DNA of 47,919 bases from the NCBI RefSeq assembly GCF_030433715.1, contig NZ_JAROCC010000019.1:1-47919 (forward strand), read 5' to 3'. The stretch comes from Sporosarcina highlanderae. Lineage in GTDB: Bacteria > Bacillota > Bacilli > Bacillales_A > Planococcaceae. Both the position numbers and the translations under genes were made by a program. The notes beneath the pieces are model-generated. The model saw only the letters and a list, made by a program, of their open reading frames with translations, had not been told where the DNA came from and did not search any database. Below are positions 8,333 through 15,564 of this stretch, in pieces; position 1 is the first letter of the stretch; the number at the start of each line of letters is the position of its first letter.

Positions 8333-8635
8333 TTGATAACGATAAATGAATACGAATATGAAATCGTTAAGGAATTTCGCGACGGTTTCAATGAAGAGGC
8401 CTTGATTGCAAGGTTTAGTGACGTTCTTTCTAAATATGATTATATTTTGGGAGACTGGGGCTATGGTCAACTTCGACTAAAAGGCTTTTTTGAGGATCGA
8501 AACCCGAAGTCGACATATGAAACAAAAATCAGCACTTTACAAGACTATATTTACGAATATTGTAATTTCGGATGCGCCTATTTCGTCTTGCAAAAAGTCG
8601 GCAAAGCAAAAAAACAAACCACTGAACAGGAATAG
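8333..8635 (+). CDS. yutD: YutD family protein (DUF1027)
   Basis: A 100-residue cytosolic protein of the YutD family. The core 'SKYDYILGDWGYGQLRLKGFF' and 'YEYCNFGCAYFVLQKV' are nearly identical to remembered YutD sequences. It starts with TTG at 8333 (MITINEYEYEIVKE), preceded by GGCGGTGAT; the family starts at the same point. Function unknown; it is highly conserved in Bacillales. yutE follows on the same strand, as in B. subtilis, but a strong hairpin separates the two here. Confidence 0.9.
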   Translation: MITINEYEYEIVKEFRDGFNEEALIARFSDVLSKYDYILGDWGYGQLRLKGFFEDRNPKSTYETKISTLQDYIYEYCNFGCAYFVLQKVGKAKKQTTEQE

Positions 8636-8641
8636 GATAAC

Positions 8642-8681
8642 GAACCGCCAAGTATACACAATGCTGTATACTTGGCGGTTC
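8642..8681. terminator. Perfect 16-bp inverted repeat between yutD and yutE
   Basis: GAACCGCCAAGTATAC (8642-8657) and its exact complement (8666-8681) flank an eight-base loop. There is no long T run on either side, so termination would be weak. It could also be an RNA processing or protein binding site. Confidence 0.55.
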
Positions 8682-8739
8682 ATTTATGTCTGCATTGTGA
8701 TATGATGGAATGGCAGTTGACTATCGGGAGGGAACGAAT

Positions 8740-9186
8740 TTGTACTTTATCGATCGAAATAAAATCAACGAAACATTATCATACATGGAAAGCCTTTTAG
8801 AATTATTTGAAGGGCATCAGAAATGGAATAGCGACAAAGTCCATGCATTGGCATTACAACGAATTGCCCATACAATCGTCGAATCTATCATCGATGTCGG
8901 AAATTCAATGATTGACGGATTCATCATGCGTGATCCGGGCAGCTACGATGATATTATCGATATTATGGAAGACGAGAAAGTCATTACAACTGAAATGTCT
9001 GACCCCCTTAAAAAGGTTCTTGGACTAAGAACGATGATTGTCCGCGAATTTGTTGAAGTTGACAATGTAGAAATTGAGGCAGTCTTGAATGAAACAAAAG
9101 AAGCCATCAAAGTATTTCCAGAAAAAGTCCGTTATTATTTGGAGAATGAACTCGGCCCAGTCTCAGCGTTCAGCCCTACGGAGTAA
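8740..9186 (+). CDS. yutE: DUF86 (HepT-like fold) protein YutE
   Basis: A 148-residue all-helical protein of the DUF86 family. 'LALQRIAHTIVESIIDVGNSMIDGFIMRDPGSYDDIIDIM' is the diagnostic core. The frame opens at an ATG at 8710, but the TTG at 8740 (MYFIDRNKINETL) follows GGGAGG and matches the family start. DUF86 includes HepT, the RNase toxin of MNT/HepT pairs. Here the C-terminal RX4HXY position reads 'RTMIVREF', lacking the histidine, and no nucleotidyltransferase antitoxin gene is adjacent. I therefore treat it as a conserved housekeeping YutE, not a toxin. Confidence 0.85.
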   Translation: MYFIDRNKINETLSYMESLLELFEGHQKWNSDKVHALALQRIAHTIVESIIDVGNSMIDGFIMRDPGSYDDIIDIMEDEKVITTEMSDPLKKVLGLRTMIVREFVEVDNVEIEAVLNETKEAIKVFPEKVRYYLENELGPVSAFSPTE

Positions 9187-9201
9187 ATAAATGGGGTTAA
9201 T

Positions 9202-9231
9202 AAAAGGACCGCAATAATTTGCGGTCCTTTT
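9202..9231. terminator. Bidirectional terminator between yutE and yuzB
   Basis: AAAAGGACCGCAA pairs exactly with TTGCGGTCCTTTT around a four-base loop, with A and T runs on the two sides serving the convergent genes. Confidence 0.85.
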
Positions 9232-9237
9232 GGCGTG

Positions 9238-9474
9238 CTAAAACAACGGATTCTCCTCGATAAATTGATAAATCCGTTCCGTCAATTCCTCAGGCGTATC
9301 CGCCTCTACTACTTCGCCGTTGACTAAAGCATACAAACCTTCGGCACATAATGTACAATAACTCAAACATCCATATTCAAGAACATCTATGTTTGGATCC
9401 TTTTCTAACGCTTCCAATGTTTTCTGTGAACCGTTTGCAAGATTACTCATGCAGAATTCTACGATCGGATTCAC
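9238..9474 (-). CDS. yuzB: YuzB family protein (DUF1450)
   Basis: A 78-residue protein with 'VLEYGCLSYCTLCAEGLYALVNGE' and C-terminal 'YQFIEENPLF', diagnostic of the YuzB/DUF1450 family. Three cysteines in the CLSYCTLC segment suggest a thioredoxin-like ferredoxin-type fold; metal binding is not shown. GTG at 9483 is in frame but overlaps its ribosome site. GTG at 9474 (MNPIVEFC) follows GAGGTGATC and gives the length of the B. subtilis protein, so I chose it. Divergent from yutJ, as in B. subtilis. Confidence 0.88.
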   Translation of the reverse strand: MNPIVEFCMSNLANGSQKTLEALEKDPNIDVLEYGCLSYCTLCAEGLYALVNGEVVEADTPEELTERIYQFIEENPLF

Positions 9475-9540
9475 GACGATCACCTCACCCTACTTGGCAT
9501 GCTACGCTCTTTTTCACCCGCCGTCAAATGGGATGGCTTA

Positions 9541-9558
9541 TTGTGAAAAATCTCACAA
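9541..9558. promoter_or_regulatory. Rex-box-like operator over the yutJ promoter
   Basis: TTGTGAAAAATCTCACAA is a TTGTGA-N6-TCACAA palindrome, matching the Rex redox-repressor consensus in Firmicutes. Its left half is also the -35 of the yutJ promoter, so Rex binding would block RNA polymerase; NADH releases Rex. The gene controlled is an NADH dehydrogenase, which fits the known logic of Rex regulation of ndh in B. subtilis. Confidence 0.75.
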
Positions 9559-9569
9559 ACTGTTATAAT
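9541..9569 (+). promoter_or_regulatory. Sigma-A promoter of yutJ
   Basis: TTGTGA (9541-9546), 17-base spacer, perfect TATAAT (9564-9569), 47 bases before the start codon. Confidence 0.75.
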
Positions 9570-9615
9570 CTAACTGAGAACATATCGGAAAATCGTTTAT
9601 TAAAAGGAGAAAATA

Positions 9616-10680
9616 ATGAGAAAACTTGTCTTATTAGGTGCAGGGTACGGTAACATGCGAATTATACTTCGTCTACTCAATAAAGAGCTGCCAAGTGACT
9701 TGGAAATTACATTAGTGGACAGGACTCCATTTCACAGCTTAAAGACAGAATTCTATGCATTGGCGGCTGGAACGGTTCCGGATTCGGAAATCCGTGTTGC
9801 TTTACCATCTCATGAGCGACTTAAAATTGTAGAAGGTGAAATCTCGGCCATTAAATTGGATGAAAAGGTAATCAGCCTTAGTAATGGCGAGGAAGTTACT
9901 TATGATGAACTTGTAATCGGGCTTGGTTGTGAGGATAATTACCATGACGTGCCGGGCGCTGCGGAGTATACAAACAGTATCCAGACAATCGGTCAATCAC
10001 GAAATACGTACAGTTTACTCCAAGGTCTCGGAGGAGGAGCAACGGTCGGGATTGTCGGCGCAGGTTTAAGCGGAATTGAACTCGCAAGTGAATTGCGTGA
10101 AAGCCGTCCCGACTTGAAGATCAAATTATTCGATCGCGGACCACGGATTTTAAAAGATTTCCCAGAAAGACTAAGTAATTATGTGAAGGATTGGTTTGAT
10201 AAGCATGAAGTTGAAGTCATTTCCAATTCGAACATTACAAAGGTAGAAGAGAATGTCCTTTACAATCACGAAGAAAGTATTCAGGTTGATGCTGTCGTTT
10301 GGACTGCAGGAATTCAGGCAGTTTCCATCGTTCGTGAATTGGATGTGGAGAAAGACCGTGGCCGTGTCGTGTTGAATCAATACCATCAAATCCCTAAGCA
10401 CGAAGATGTATATGTCGTTGGGGATATTGCTGCATTACCACATGCACCAAGTGCACAGCTTGCGGAGGAACAGGCAGAACAAATTGTAAAAGTTCTTCGC
10501 CTTATCTGGAATAAAGAACCACTTCCAAATGAAATGCCTGAGATTAAGTTAAAGGGCTTCATGGGGTCATTAGGTAAGAAACAAGGTTTCGCCTATCTCG
10601 CGGACCGCACAGTAACAGGCAGGATAGCCCGTTTATTGAAATCTGGAGTACTGTGGATGTACAAATGGCATAACGGTTAA
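9616..10680 (+). CDS. yutJ: Type II NADH dehydrogenase family protein YutJ
   Basis: A 354-residue FAD-dependent oxidoreductase of the NDH-2 type. The N-terminal 'LVLLGAGYGNM' is the FAD dinucleotide-binding motif, 'GIVGAGLSGIELASEL' near residue 147 the NADH-binding motif, and 'VYVVGDIAALP' near 265 the second FAD motif. It lacks an obvious membrane helix; NDH-2 enzymes bind the membrane peripherally and pass electrons from NADH to quinone. ATG follows AAAAGGAGAAAATA. It has its own promoter with a Rex-type operator. A paralogue (yumB) lies 3 kb downstream. Confidence 0.88.
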   Translation: MRKLVLLGAGYGNMRIILRLLNKELPSDLEITLVDRTPFHSLKTEFYALAAGTVPDSEIRVALPSHERLKIVEGEISAIKLDEKVISLSNGEEVTYDELVIGLGCEDNYHDVPGAAEYTNSIQTIGQSRNTYSLLQGLGGGATVGIVGAGLSGIELASELRESRPDLKIKLFDRGPRILKDFPERLSNYVKDWFDKHEVEVISNSNITKVEENVLYNHEESIQVDAVVWTAGIQAVSIVRELDVEKDRGRVVLNQYHQIPKHEDVYVVGDIAALPHAPSAQLAEEQAEQIVKVLRLIWNKEPLPNEMPEIKLKGFMGSLGKKQGFAYLADRTVTGRIARLLKSGVLWMYKWHNG

Positions 10681-10692
10681 TAGAGCTAAAAT

Positions 10693-10728
10693 AATCCCTT
10701 CCCTTAAATCCGGGAAGGGATTTTCTTT
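10693..10728. terminator. Terminator between yutJ and yuzD
   Basis: AATCCCTTCCC (10693-10703) pairs with GGGAAGGGATT (10712-10722), followed by a T-rich run; A-rich sequence on the other side allows use by the convergent yuzD. Confidence 0.85.
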
Positions 10729-10760
10729 TCTCATTTACATTAAACTATTATCAATGGAAC

Positions 10761-11084
10761 TCAAGCTTGCGCGACATACCCATATTTTTCAAGTTCGTTA
10801 AAAACTGGTTTTAATTGGATATATCCTTCTCCAATCACTTCGCCTTGGATACGAACAAGAGGGTAGAAATATTCATCATTTAATACTTGTTCAGCAATGT
10901 TTTTCTGTTCAGGGTCCTCAATTTCGGACTCGATATCAATATATTCAATCTCATAAGGTTGACCGGCATATTTCCTATCGATTGCAGCCTGTAACCATTC
11001 ATACGTATCTTTTGAAGAAGGTGCATTGACACAACTCGCGCAAATGATATCTGCCCCGTAAATTTCGATTTTTACCTTTTCCAT
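10761..11084 (-). CDS. yuzD: YuzD family protein (DUF1462)
   Basis: A 107-residue thioredoxin-like protein. 'IEIYGADIICASCVNAPSSKDTYEWL' near the start, with a CASC pair, and 'NDEYFYPLVRI' mark the YuzD/DUF1462 family. Upstream in-frame starts exist, but the ATG at 11084 lies seven bases after AAGGAG and matches the family start. Gene order yuzB-yutJ-yuzD is as in B. subtilis. Function unknown; the CxxC pair suggests redox or metal chemistry. Confidence 0.86.
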   Translation of the reverse strand: MEKVKIEIYGADIICASCVNAPSSKDTYEWLQAAIDRKYAGQPYEIEYIDIESEIEDPEQKNIAEQVLNDEYFYPLVRIQGEVIGEGYIQLKPVFNELEKYGYVAQA

Positions 11085-11253
11085 GATCATACTCCTTCCT
11101 ATTCTCAATGAGGTTATGTACAACCCACTACCTATCAGTTTATCAATATTCGAAAGTTTTGCAATCAGTCATTAAAAAACAGTTGTGCATGCATCTTTAT
11201 AAGAAAACAACAAACAATAAGATGAATAAAACTGCCAAGGAGTGTATGAATCC

Positions 11254-11922
11254 ATGAAGAAATATATTTCACTACTCTTATTTGTTGCACTGCTGTTTGT
11301 CCTATTTGAAAGTGCATCTGCCAATAAGGGCAGAAAGTATTATGAGCAGGCTGGGCAAATTTTGTGGGATATAAACACGGATGAAAAGGTGATTGCTCTA
11401 ACATTTGATGATGGACCACACCGGAAGTACACTCCTGAAATACTGGATTTGTTAAATAAATACGGTGCGAAAGGCACGTTCTTTATTCTTGGGGCGAATG
11501 CCGAGAGGAATCCTGAGATTGTTTTACGTATGTATGAAGAGGGACATGAATTGGCGAATCATACATTCACCCATCAAAGCAGGAAAAACATACCGAGTAT
11601 ACTGAGGGAAATTAAGCAGACCGATGAAACCATTTTTGCCATTACGGGACAGTCTACCACGTTGTTCCGACCAGTAGCGGGTAACTATACCGATGAATTG
11701 ATAGAGGCAGTAGTGCAAGAAGGCTATAAGGTCGTCCTGTGGTCTTGGCATTTGGATACTTTGGATTGGAAAAATCCTGGTGCAGAAAAAATAACCAACT
11801 TCGTATTGGAAGGGGCCAAGGCGGGGAACGTGGTGATTTTTCATGATGGAGGCGGTAACCGTGAGCAAACTGTTAAAGCCCTATCAAACATATTGCCTAA
11901 GCTTCAGCAACAGGGGGTATAA
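11254..11922 (+). CDS. Polysaccharide deacetylase, C terminus out of frame
   Basis: A carbohydrate esterase 4 (NodB) domain protein, 222 residues in the open frame. It has a signal peptide or anchor (MKKYISLLLFVALLFVLFESASA), the catalytic 'TFDDGPH' (residues 50-56), zinc ligands 'HTFTH' (103-107), 'RPVAG' (139-143) and 'FHDGGG' (196-201). Such enzymes deacetylate peptidoglycan or other N-acetylated glycans outside the cell. The frame stops just after 'LQQQGV', but the next frame continues with 'YKFVTISEMM', the usual NodB ending, implying one extra G in the run at 11913-11917. The ATG at 11254 was chosen over the GTG at 11242, which overlaps the ribosome site. Confidence 0.85.
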   Translation: MKKYISLLLFVALLFVLFESASANKGRKYYEQAGQILWDINTDEKVIALTFDDGPHRKYTPEILDLLNKYGAKGTFFILGANAERNPEIVLRMYEEGHELANHTFTHQSRKNIPSILREIKQTDETIFAITGQSTTLFRPVAGNYTDELIEAVVQEGYKVVLWSWHLDTLDWKNPGAEKITNFVLEGAKAGNVVIFHDGGGNREQTVKALSNILPKLQQQGV

Positions 11923-12001
11923 ATTCGTAACAATTTCTGAAATGATGGAGATACGGGCAAAAAATGATAATGGCGATAAACAAGTTGATATTGATAAATG
12001 A
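11918..12001 (+). pseudogene. Displaced C-terminal tail of the deacetylase
   Basis: Read from 11918 this frame gives YKFVTISEMMEIRAK and continues to a TGA at 11999-12001, adding 27 codons that resemble the normal end of NodB-domain proteins. It is joined to the upstream frame by removing one G from GGGGG at 11913-11917. It has no start of its own. Whether it is a true mutation, a sequencing error or a slippage site cannot be told from the sequence. Confidence 0.65.
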
Positions 12002-12046
12002 AACGGTTCGACTAATTGATGCAATTGCTATTCGGGTATAATTCAT

Positions 12047-12076
12047 TTGTATTTTGAGGAGCACTTACCTTATAAT
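12047..12076 (+). promoter_or_regulatory. Sigma-A promoter of yutI
   Basis: TTGTAT (12047-12052), 18-base spacer, perfect TATAAT (12071-12076). A second perfect TATAAT at 12037-12042 has a TTGATG only 15 bases upstream and is a weaker candidate. Confidence 0.6.
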
Positions 12077-12102
12077 AAGTATAAAGAAAGGGGAGAAATA
12101 CA

Positions 12103-12339
12103 ATGACAGATACAGCTATGATGGAACCCGTACAAGAAGTATTAAATAAATTGCGCCCATTCCTCCTTCGTGACGGAGGAGACTGTGAACTTGTTGATAT
12201 TGAAGAGGGAGTAGTAAAGCTTCGCCTTTTAGGTGCTTGCGGTACATGCCCGAGTTCGACAATCACATTGAAAGCTGGTATTGAAAGAGCATTGCTTGAA
12301 GAAGTACCAGGAGTAGTGGAAGTAGAGCAAGTATTCTAA
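12103..12339 (+). CDS. yutI: NifU C-terminal domain Fe-S carrier protein YutI
   Basis: A 78-residue Nfu-type protein. '[48 protein letters not shown]' is the NifU C-terminal domain with its CxxC cluster ligands (ACGTCPSS). Such proteins carry an Fe-S cluster as a homodimer and pass it to target enzymes. ATG follows AAAGGGGAGAAATACA. It is shorter at the N terminus than B. subtilis YutI as I remember it, but the domain is complete. Close to yutM (A-type carrier) and two flavin NADH dehydrogenases. Confidence 0.92.
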   Translation: MTDTAMMEPVQEVLNKLRPFLLRDGGDCELVDIEEGVVKLRLLGACGTCPSSTITLKAGIERALLEEVPGVVEVEQVF

Positions 12340-12350
12340 TTTGCACCTTC

Positions 12351-12392
12351 AAGTAAAAGCGGGCTGGATAATCAATCCGCTTTTACTTTTTC
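12351..12392. terminator. Terminator shared by yutI and the DUF2225 gene
   Basis: AAGTAAAAGCGG (12351-12362) pairs with CCGCTTTTACTT (12378-12389). The right arm is also the last coding bases of the minus-strand DUF2225 gene, so the stop codon lies within the hairpin. Confidence 0.8.
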
Positions 12393-13082
12393 TTGCTGCT
12401 TCTGTTGTTTCTGATCTCTGATTTCCTGCCATCTTTCCTTCGCCATTTCAATTAAATTCGGTTCAATTGACGTCCTTTGTCTTTCGATGACACGTGAAAA
12501 GTTTCGAACCGCACCTTCCCTATCGCCGATTTGATGTGATAGCTCTGCCATTAAGTATAATACCCTTGTTTCAGACATTTGCGTTCCAACAAAGTCTCCC
12601 TCTAAATATGCCTTCGCATATAAATCGCGTGCGATTTTTTTGAACCTTGTCTCCGACTCATTATCCTTCAAGTCGTTGTAGAGCCAAGCGATCCTCAGTG
12701 TAAGACCTGCTATCGTCAATGGTTTCTCTTTCTTGACGTTCGCGCTTATATAAGCAAGCTTATATGTTTCAATCGCCTCTTCAATTGTCCTCTCTTCACC
12801 AAATGAACGGCTGTTCCACAATGAGGTAATGGACTTTTTGATTTCACTTTTAACCCCATCTGCAAAATATGGCGAGAAGTCGTCTGTAAATGCAAATCCA
12901 CAATGTGGACATACCGCAACATTGTATAAAATCGGATAAACTGATGAGTCTTGATAGATTGGTTTGAAGTCGCTTTCGTGTTTCACAACACGTACATAGC
13001 GTGATCGGATTTTCGTTGTAGTAAATTTCCCCTTACAATTCAAGCAATCCATTTCCCGTACAAACGAAGCATTTACTTCCAA
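12372..13082 (-). CDS. DUF2225 family zinc-ribbon protein
   Basis: A 236-residue cytosolic protein of the DUF2225 family. Two CxxC pairs near the N terminus, 'CLNC' (residues 13-16) and 'CPHCGFAF' (58-61), look like a split zinc ribbon. The rest is helical, with TPR-like stretches ('AGLTLRIAWLYNDL', 'LYLMAELSHQIGDREGAVRNF'). The C-terminal end is rich in Q, K and E. TTG at 13082 is preceded by AAGGAG ten bases away; no better start is seen. Divergent from yutM, convergent with yutI. Function unknown. Confidence 0.85.
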   Translation of the reverse strand: MEVNASFVREMDCLNCKGKFTTTKIRSRYVRVVKHESDFKPIYQDSSVYPILYNVAVCPHCGFAFTDDFSPYFADGVKSEIKKSITSLWNSRSFGEERTIEEAIETYKLAYISANVKKEKPLTIAGLTLRIAWLYNDLKDNESETRFKKIARDLYAKAYLEGDFVGTQMSETRVLYLMAELSHQIGDREGAVRNFSRVIERQRTSIEPNLIEMAKERWQEIRDQKQQKQQEKVKAD

Positions 13083-13149
13083 TTCGACGTCACTCCTTCG
13101 TGTTATAAATTAAATTATAACCTATTTCGGCTAAGCCGAGTAAATATGA

Positions 13150-13179
13150 TTGCGTTACCGGTAAAATGATTGATATGAT
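13150..13179 (+). promoter_or_regulatory. Sigma-A promoter of yutM
   Basis: TTGCGT (13150-13155), 18-base spacer, TGA followed by TATGAT (13174-13179), an extended -10. It lies 28 bases before the start codon. Confidence 0.6.
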
Positions 13180-13206
13180 AGTTAAAAAGCGGGAAGGTGG
13201 ATGTAA

Positions 13207-13572
13207 ATGACACAATACGTTGATATTACTGAAGCTGCAGCGTTTCGCGTTAAGGAAATGATGAAGCATAATGGCGAGGAAGGATCATTCCTTCGTGTTG
13301 CCGTCAATGGCGGCGGATGCAGCGGATTGACATATGGCTTAGGGTTTGAGGAAGAGAAATCAGAAGATGATTTCCTAATGTCCCAGCATGGAATACAAAT
13401 TGTCGTAGCGAAAGACGATGCTGGAATCTTAGAGGGAACAAAAGTCGATTATAAGGAATCATTGATGGGCGGTGGTTTTACAATCGATAATCCGAATGCA
13501 ATTGCTTCCTGCGGTTGCGGGACTTCATTCAGAACTGCCAAAAAAGTTGGTACACCACAATCATGTGATTGA
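13207..13572 (+). CDS. yutM: A-type Fe-S cluster carrier YutM (HesB/IscA family)
   Basis: A 121-residue A-type iron-sulfur carrier. The three ligand cysteines are in the family pattern: 'VNGGGCSGLTYGLGF' near residue 38 and 'NPNAIASCGCGTSF' near residue 98. It accepts Fe-S clusters from the assembly scaffold and delivers them to apoproteins. ATG follows GGGAAGGTGGATGTAA. With yutI nearby it forms a small Fe-S assembly group. The extension after CGCGTSFRTA ends in a further cysteine, as in YutM. Confidence 0.9.
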   Translation: MTQYVDITEAAAFRVKEMMKHNGEEGSFLRVAVNGGGCSGLTYGLGFEEEKSEDDFLMSQHGIQIVVAKDDAGILEGTKVDYKESLMGGGFTIDNPNAIASCGCGTSFRTAKKVGTPQSCD

Positions 13573-13580
13573 TTTTCAGT

Positions 13581-13640
13581 ACTCTCTTTCATCCAGGTCG
13601 AACTAAACGGTTCCTCCAGATGAGAGAGGGTCTTTATTAT
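13581..13640 (+). terminator. Possible terminator after yutM
   Basis: ACTCTCTTTCATC (13581-13593) can pair imperfectly with GATGAGAGAGGGT (13619-13631), followed by CTTTATTATTATT. The loop is long and the stem has mismatches, so this is a weak call. Confidence 0.35.
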
Positions 13641-13672
13641 TATTCGCCTTTAAACATTTTATAATTAAAGTA

Positions 13673-13701
13673 TTGAAAAGCCATATTAAAAAGGCTACTA
13701 T
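13673..13701 (+). promoter_or_regulatory. Sigma-A promoter candidate of yumB
   Basis: TTGAAA (13673-13678), 17-base spacer, TACTAT (13696-13701). A 20-bp palindrome, TTTGTC-N8-GACAAA (13715-13734), lies just after the expected start of transcription and could be an operator. The mRNA leader would be over 100 bases long. Confidence 0.5.
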
Positions 13702-13816
13702 TGTATAGTAGAAGTTTGTCGAAATAGAGACAAATGCCAGGACTGAGCAAATCGACGTTTGACCCGATTTATATCGGACCCGGCACATAATAAATTTAAA
13801 GGTGGTTTCGATTTTC

Positions 13817-15034
13817 GTGAAAAGACCGACAATCTTAGTATTAGGTGCGGGTTATGGTGGCTTATCCACTGTTGTCAACTTGCAGAAATCCATTGGCGCT
13901 GACGATGCTGATATCGTACTCATCAACAAGAATGATTACCACTATGAGTCCACTTGGTTACATGAAGCAGCTGCAGGAACACTTACTCCTGAACAAGTTC
14001 GTTATGACATTAAAGATGTCATCAATCCAGGGAAAGTAAAATTCATTAAAGCTGAAGTTCAAGCAATCGATATTGAAGGTAAAAACGTCACGACTAATGT
14101 TGGTAAGCACACGTATGACTATCTTGTAATTGCTTTAGGTTTCGAAGGTGAAACATTCGGCATTACTGGTTTGGACAAATATGCATTGTCTATCGCTAAC
14201 GTAGATGCTGCTCGTCATATCCGTGATCACATCGAATATCAATTCGCAAATTGGTCACTTGATGAAGTAAAAGACGATAGCAGATTGACAATTGTTGTTG
14301 GTGGCGCAGGTTTCACTGGAATCGAATTCCTTGGTGAACTTGGAAACCGAGTACCGGAATTATGTAAAGAATACGATGTTCCGGCTGAAAAAGTACGCGT
14401 TATCTGTGTAGAAGCTGCCCCTATGGTATTGCCAGGCTTCGACCCTGAGCTTGTAGATTATGCTGTTAGACAATTGAAAGCAAAAGGCATCGAATTCTCA
14501 ATTGGTACACCAGTAGTTGAGGCAACTCCTGAAGGTGTTAAGATTAAAAAAGGCGAAGATGAATTCGAATTCATCAAAGCCGGTACTGTTGTTTGGGCGG
14601 CTGGTGTTCGAGGCAACCGTCTAATTGAACAAACTGGAATTGAAAACATGCGTGCGCGTGTTAAAGTGGATAAAGATCTACGTGCTCCTGGACATAAAGA
14701 TGTGTTCATCGTAGGTGACTGTGCATTGATGATCAATGAAGAAGTCAACCGTCCATATCCACCAACTGCACAAATTGCTATGCAACAAGGTGATATGTGT
14801 GCGAATAACATCATCGCATTGATGAAAGGTCAACCGACTGCTGAATTTGTACCTGATATTAAAGGTAGCATCGCTTCTTTAGGTGATGACGATGCAATCG
14901 GTGTTGCTTTCGGCAAGAAGCTATTTGGTAAGAAAGCTTCATTCATGAAGAAAGTGGTTGATAACCGTTCACTCTTCTTGATTGGCGGCGTTGGACTAAC
15001 ACTTAAAAAAGGTAAATTCAATTTATTGAAATAA
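13817..15034 (+). CDS. yumB: Type II NADH dehydrogenase YumB (Ndh)
   Basis: A 405-residue flavin NADH:quinone oxidoreductase. '[16 protein letters not shown]' at the start binds FAD, '[19 protein letters not shown]' near residue 158 binds NADH, and '[13 protein letters not shown]' near 295 is the second FAD motif. The C terminus, '[26 protein letters not shown]', is the membrane-binding end of NDH-2. GTG at 13802 is in frame, but the GTG at 13817 ([15 protein letters not shown]) follows AAAGGTGG at a good distance and gives the family length. It feeds electrons from NADH to the quinone pool without pumping protons. Confidence 0.9.
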   Translation: MKRPTILVLGAGYGGLSTVVNLQKSIGADDADIVLINKNDYHYESTWLHEAAAGTLTPEQVRYDIKDVINPGKVKFIKAEVQAIDIEGKNVTTNVGKHTYDYLVIALGFEGETFGITGLDKYALSIANVDAARHIRDHIEYQFANWSLDEVKDDSRLTIVVGGAGFTGIEFLGELGNRVPELCKEYDVPAEKVRVICVEAAPMVLPGFDPELVDYAVRQLKAKGIEFSIGTPVVEATPEGVKIKKGEDEFEFIKAGTVVWAAGVRGNRLIEQTGIENMRARVKVDKDLRAPGHKDVFIVGDCALMINEEVNRPYPPTAQIAMQQGDMCANNIIALMKGQPTAEFVPDIKGSIASLGDDDAIGVAFGKKLFGKKASFMKKVVDNRSLFLIGGVGLTLKKGKFNLLK

Positions 15035-15057
15035 TTAATAACAATATTCAACTGTAG

Positions 15058-15087
15058 ACACCTGCCATTCTTGGCGGGTGTTTTTTC
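15058..15087 (+). terminator. Terminator after yumB
   Basis: ACACCTGCCA (15058-15067) pairs with TGGCGGGTGT (15072-15081), followed by six T residues. Confidence 0.9.
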
Positions 15088-15131
15088 TAAGGAAGCGATT
15101 TTCGACAATTCGTTGAAGTGGTCTAATTTCA

Positions 15132-15160
15132 TTGAAAGCTTGTAGCCATTCATGTAAAAT
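15132..15160 (+). promoter_or_regulatory. Sigma-A promoter of yuiB
   Basis: TTGAAA (15132-15137), 17-base spacer, TAAAAT (15155-15160), 28 bases before the start. Confidence 0.6.
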
Positions 15161-15187
15161 GATTATTGGAAAACGGAGGTAGACATT

Positions 15188-15514
15188 TTGGGAACAATTT
15201 CACTAACGCATGTCGTTCTATCTGTAATTATATTCATGGTCATGTTTTTCGGAATCGGCTTTTTATTGAACATGCTACTCCGTATGACTTGGTTAATGGC
15301 TATTATTTATCCAATCGTGGTAATTCTTATTATCGATGAAGTAGGGTTCTTCGAGTATTTTACGAAACCAGGCGATGCATTCGGACAATTAGGCGATAAA
15401 ATCGTCTCCTTGCATGCTGCAGATATTATTATCCTCACAAGCGGACTCGTGGGAGCTATCATTTCCGGATTCGTTATGAAACTATTAAGAAAACAAGGCT
15501 ATCAGATGTTTTAA
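15188..15514 (+). CDS. yuiB: YuiB-family membrane protein
   Basis: A 108-residue membrane protein with three predicted helices (about residues 8-27, 31-50 and 75-98) and a soluble loop 'FFEYFTKPGDAFGQLGDKIVSLHA' between the second and third. Length, helix layout and position next to yumB and yuiD suggest YuiB of B. subtilis. The TTG start at 15188 follows CGGAGGTAGACATT. Function unknown. Confidence 0.75.
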   Translation: MGTISLTHVVLSVIIFMVMFFGIGFLLNMLLRMTWLMAIIYPIVVILIIDEVGFFEYFTKPGDAFGQLGDKIVSLHAADIIILTSGLVGAIISGFVMKLLRKQGYQMF

Positions 15515-15523
15515 AGAAGGATT

Positions 15524-15563
15524 AAAAAGAAGGTACTCCCAAATGGAGCACCTTCTTTTTTTC
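15524..15563. terminator. Bidirectional terminator between yuiB and yuiD
   Basis: AAAAAGAAGGTACTCC (15524-15539) pairs with GGAGCACCTTCTTTTT (one mismatch), with long A and T runs on the two sides for the convergent genes. Confidence 0.9.
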
Positions 15564-15564
15564 A

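Noticed and set aside
8740..9186. MNT/HepT toxin-antitoxin system
   Set aside because: Only the DUF86 half is present, its RNase motif is altered, and neighbours are conserved housekeeping genes.
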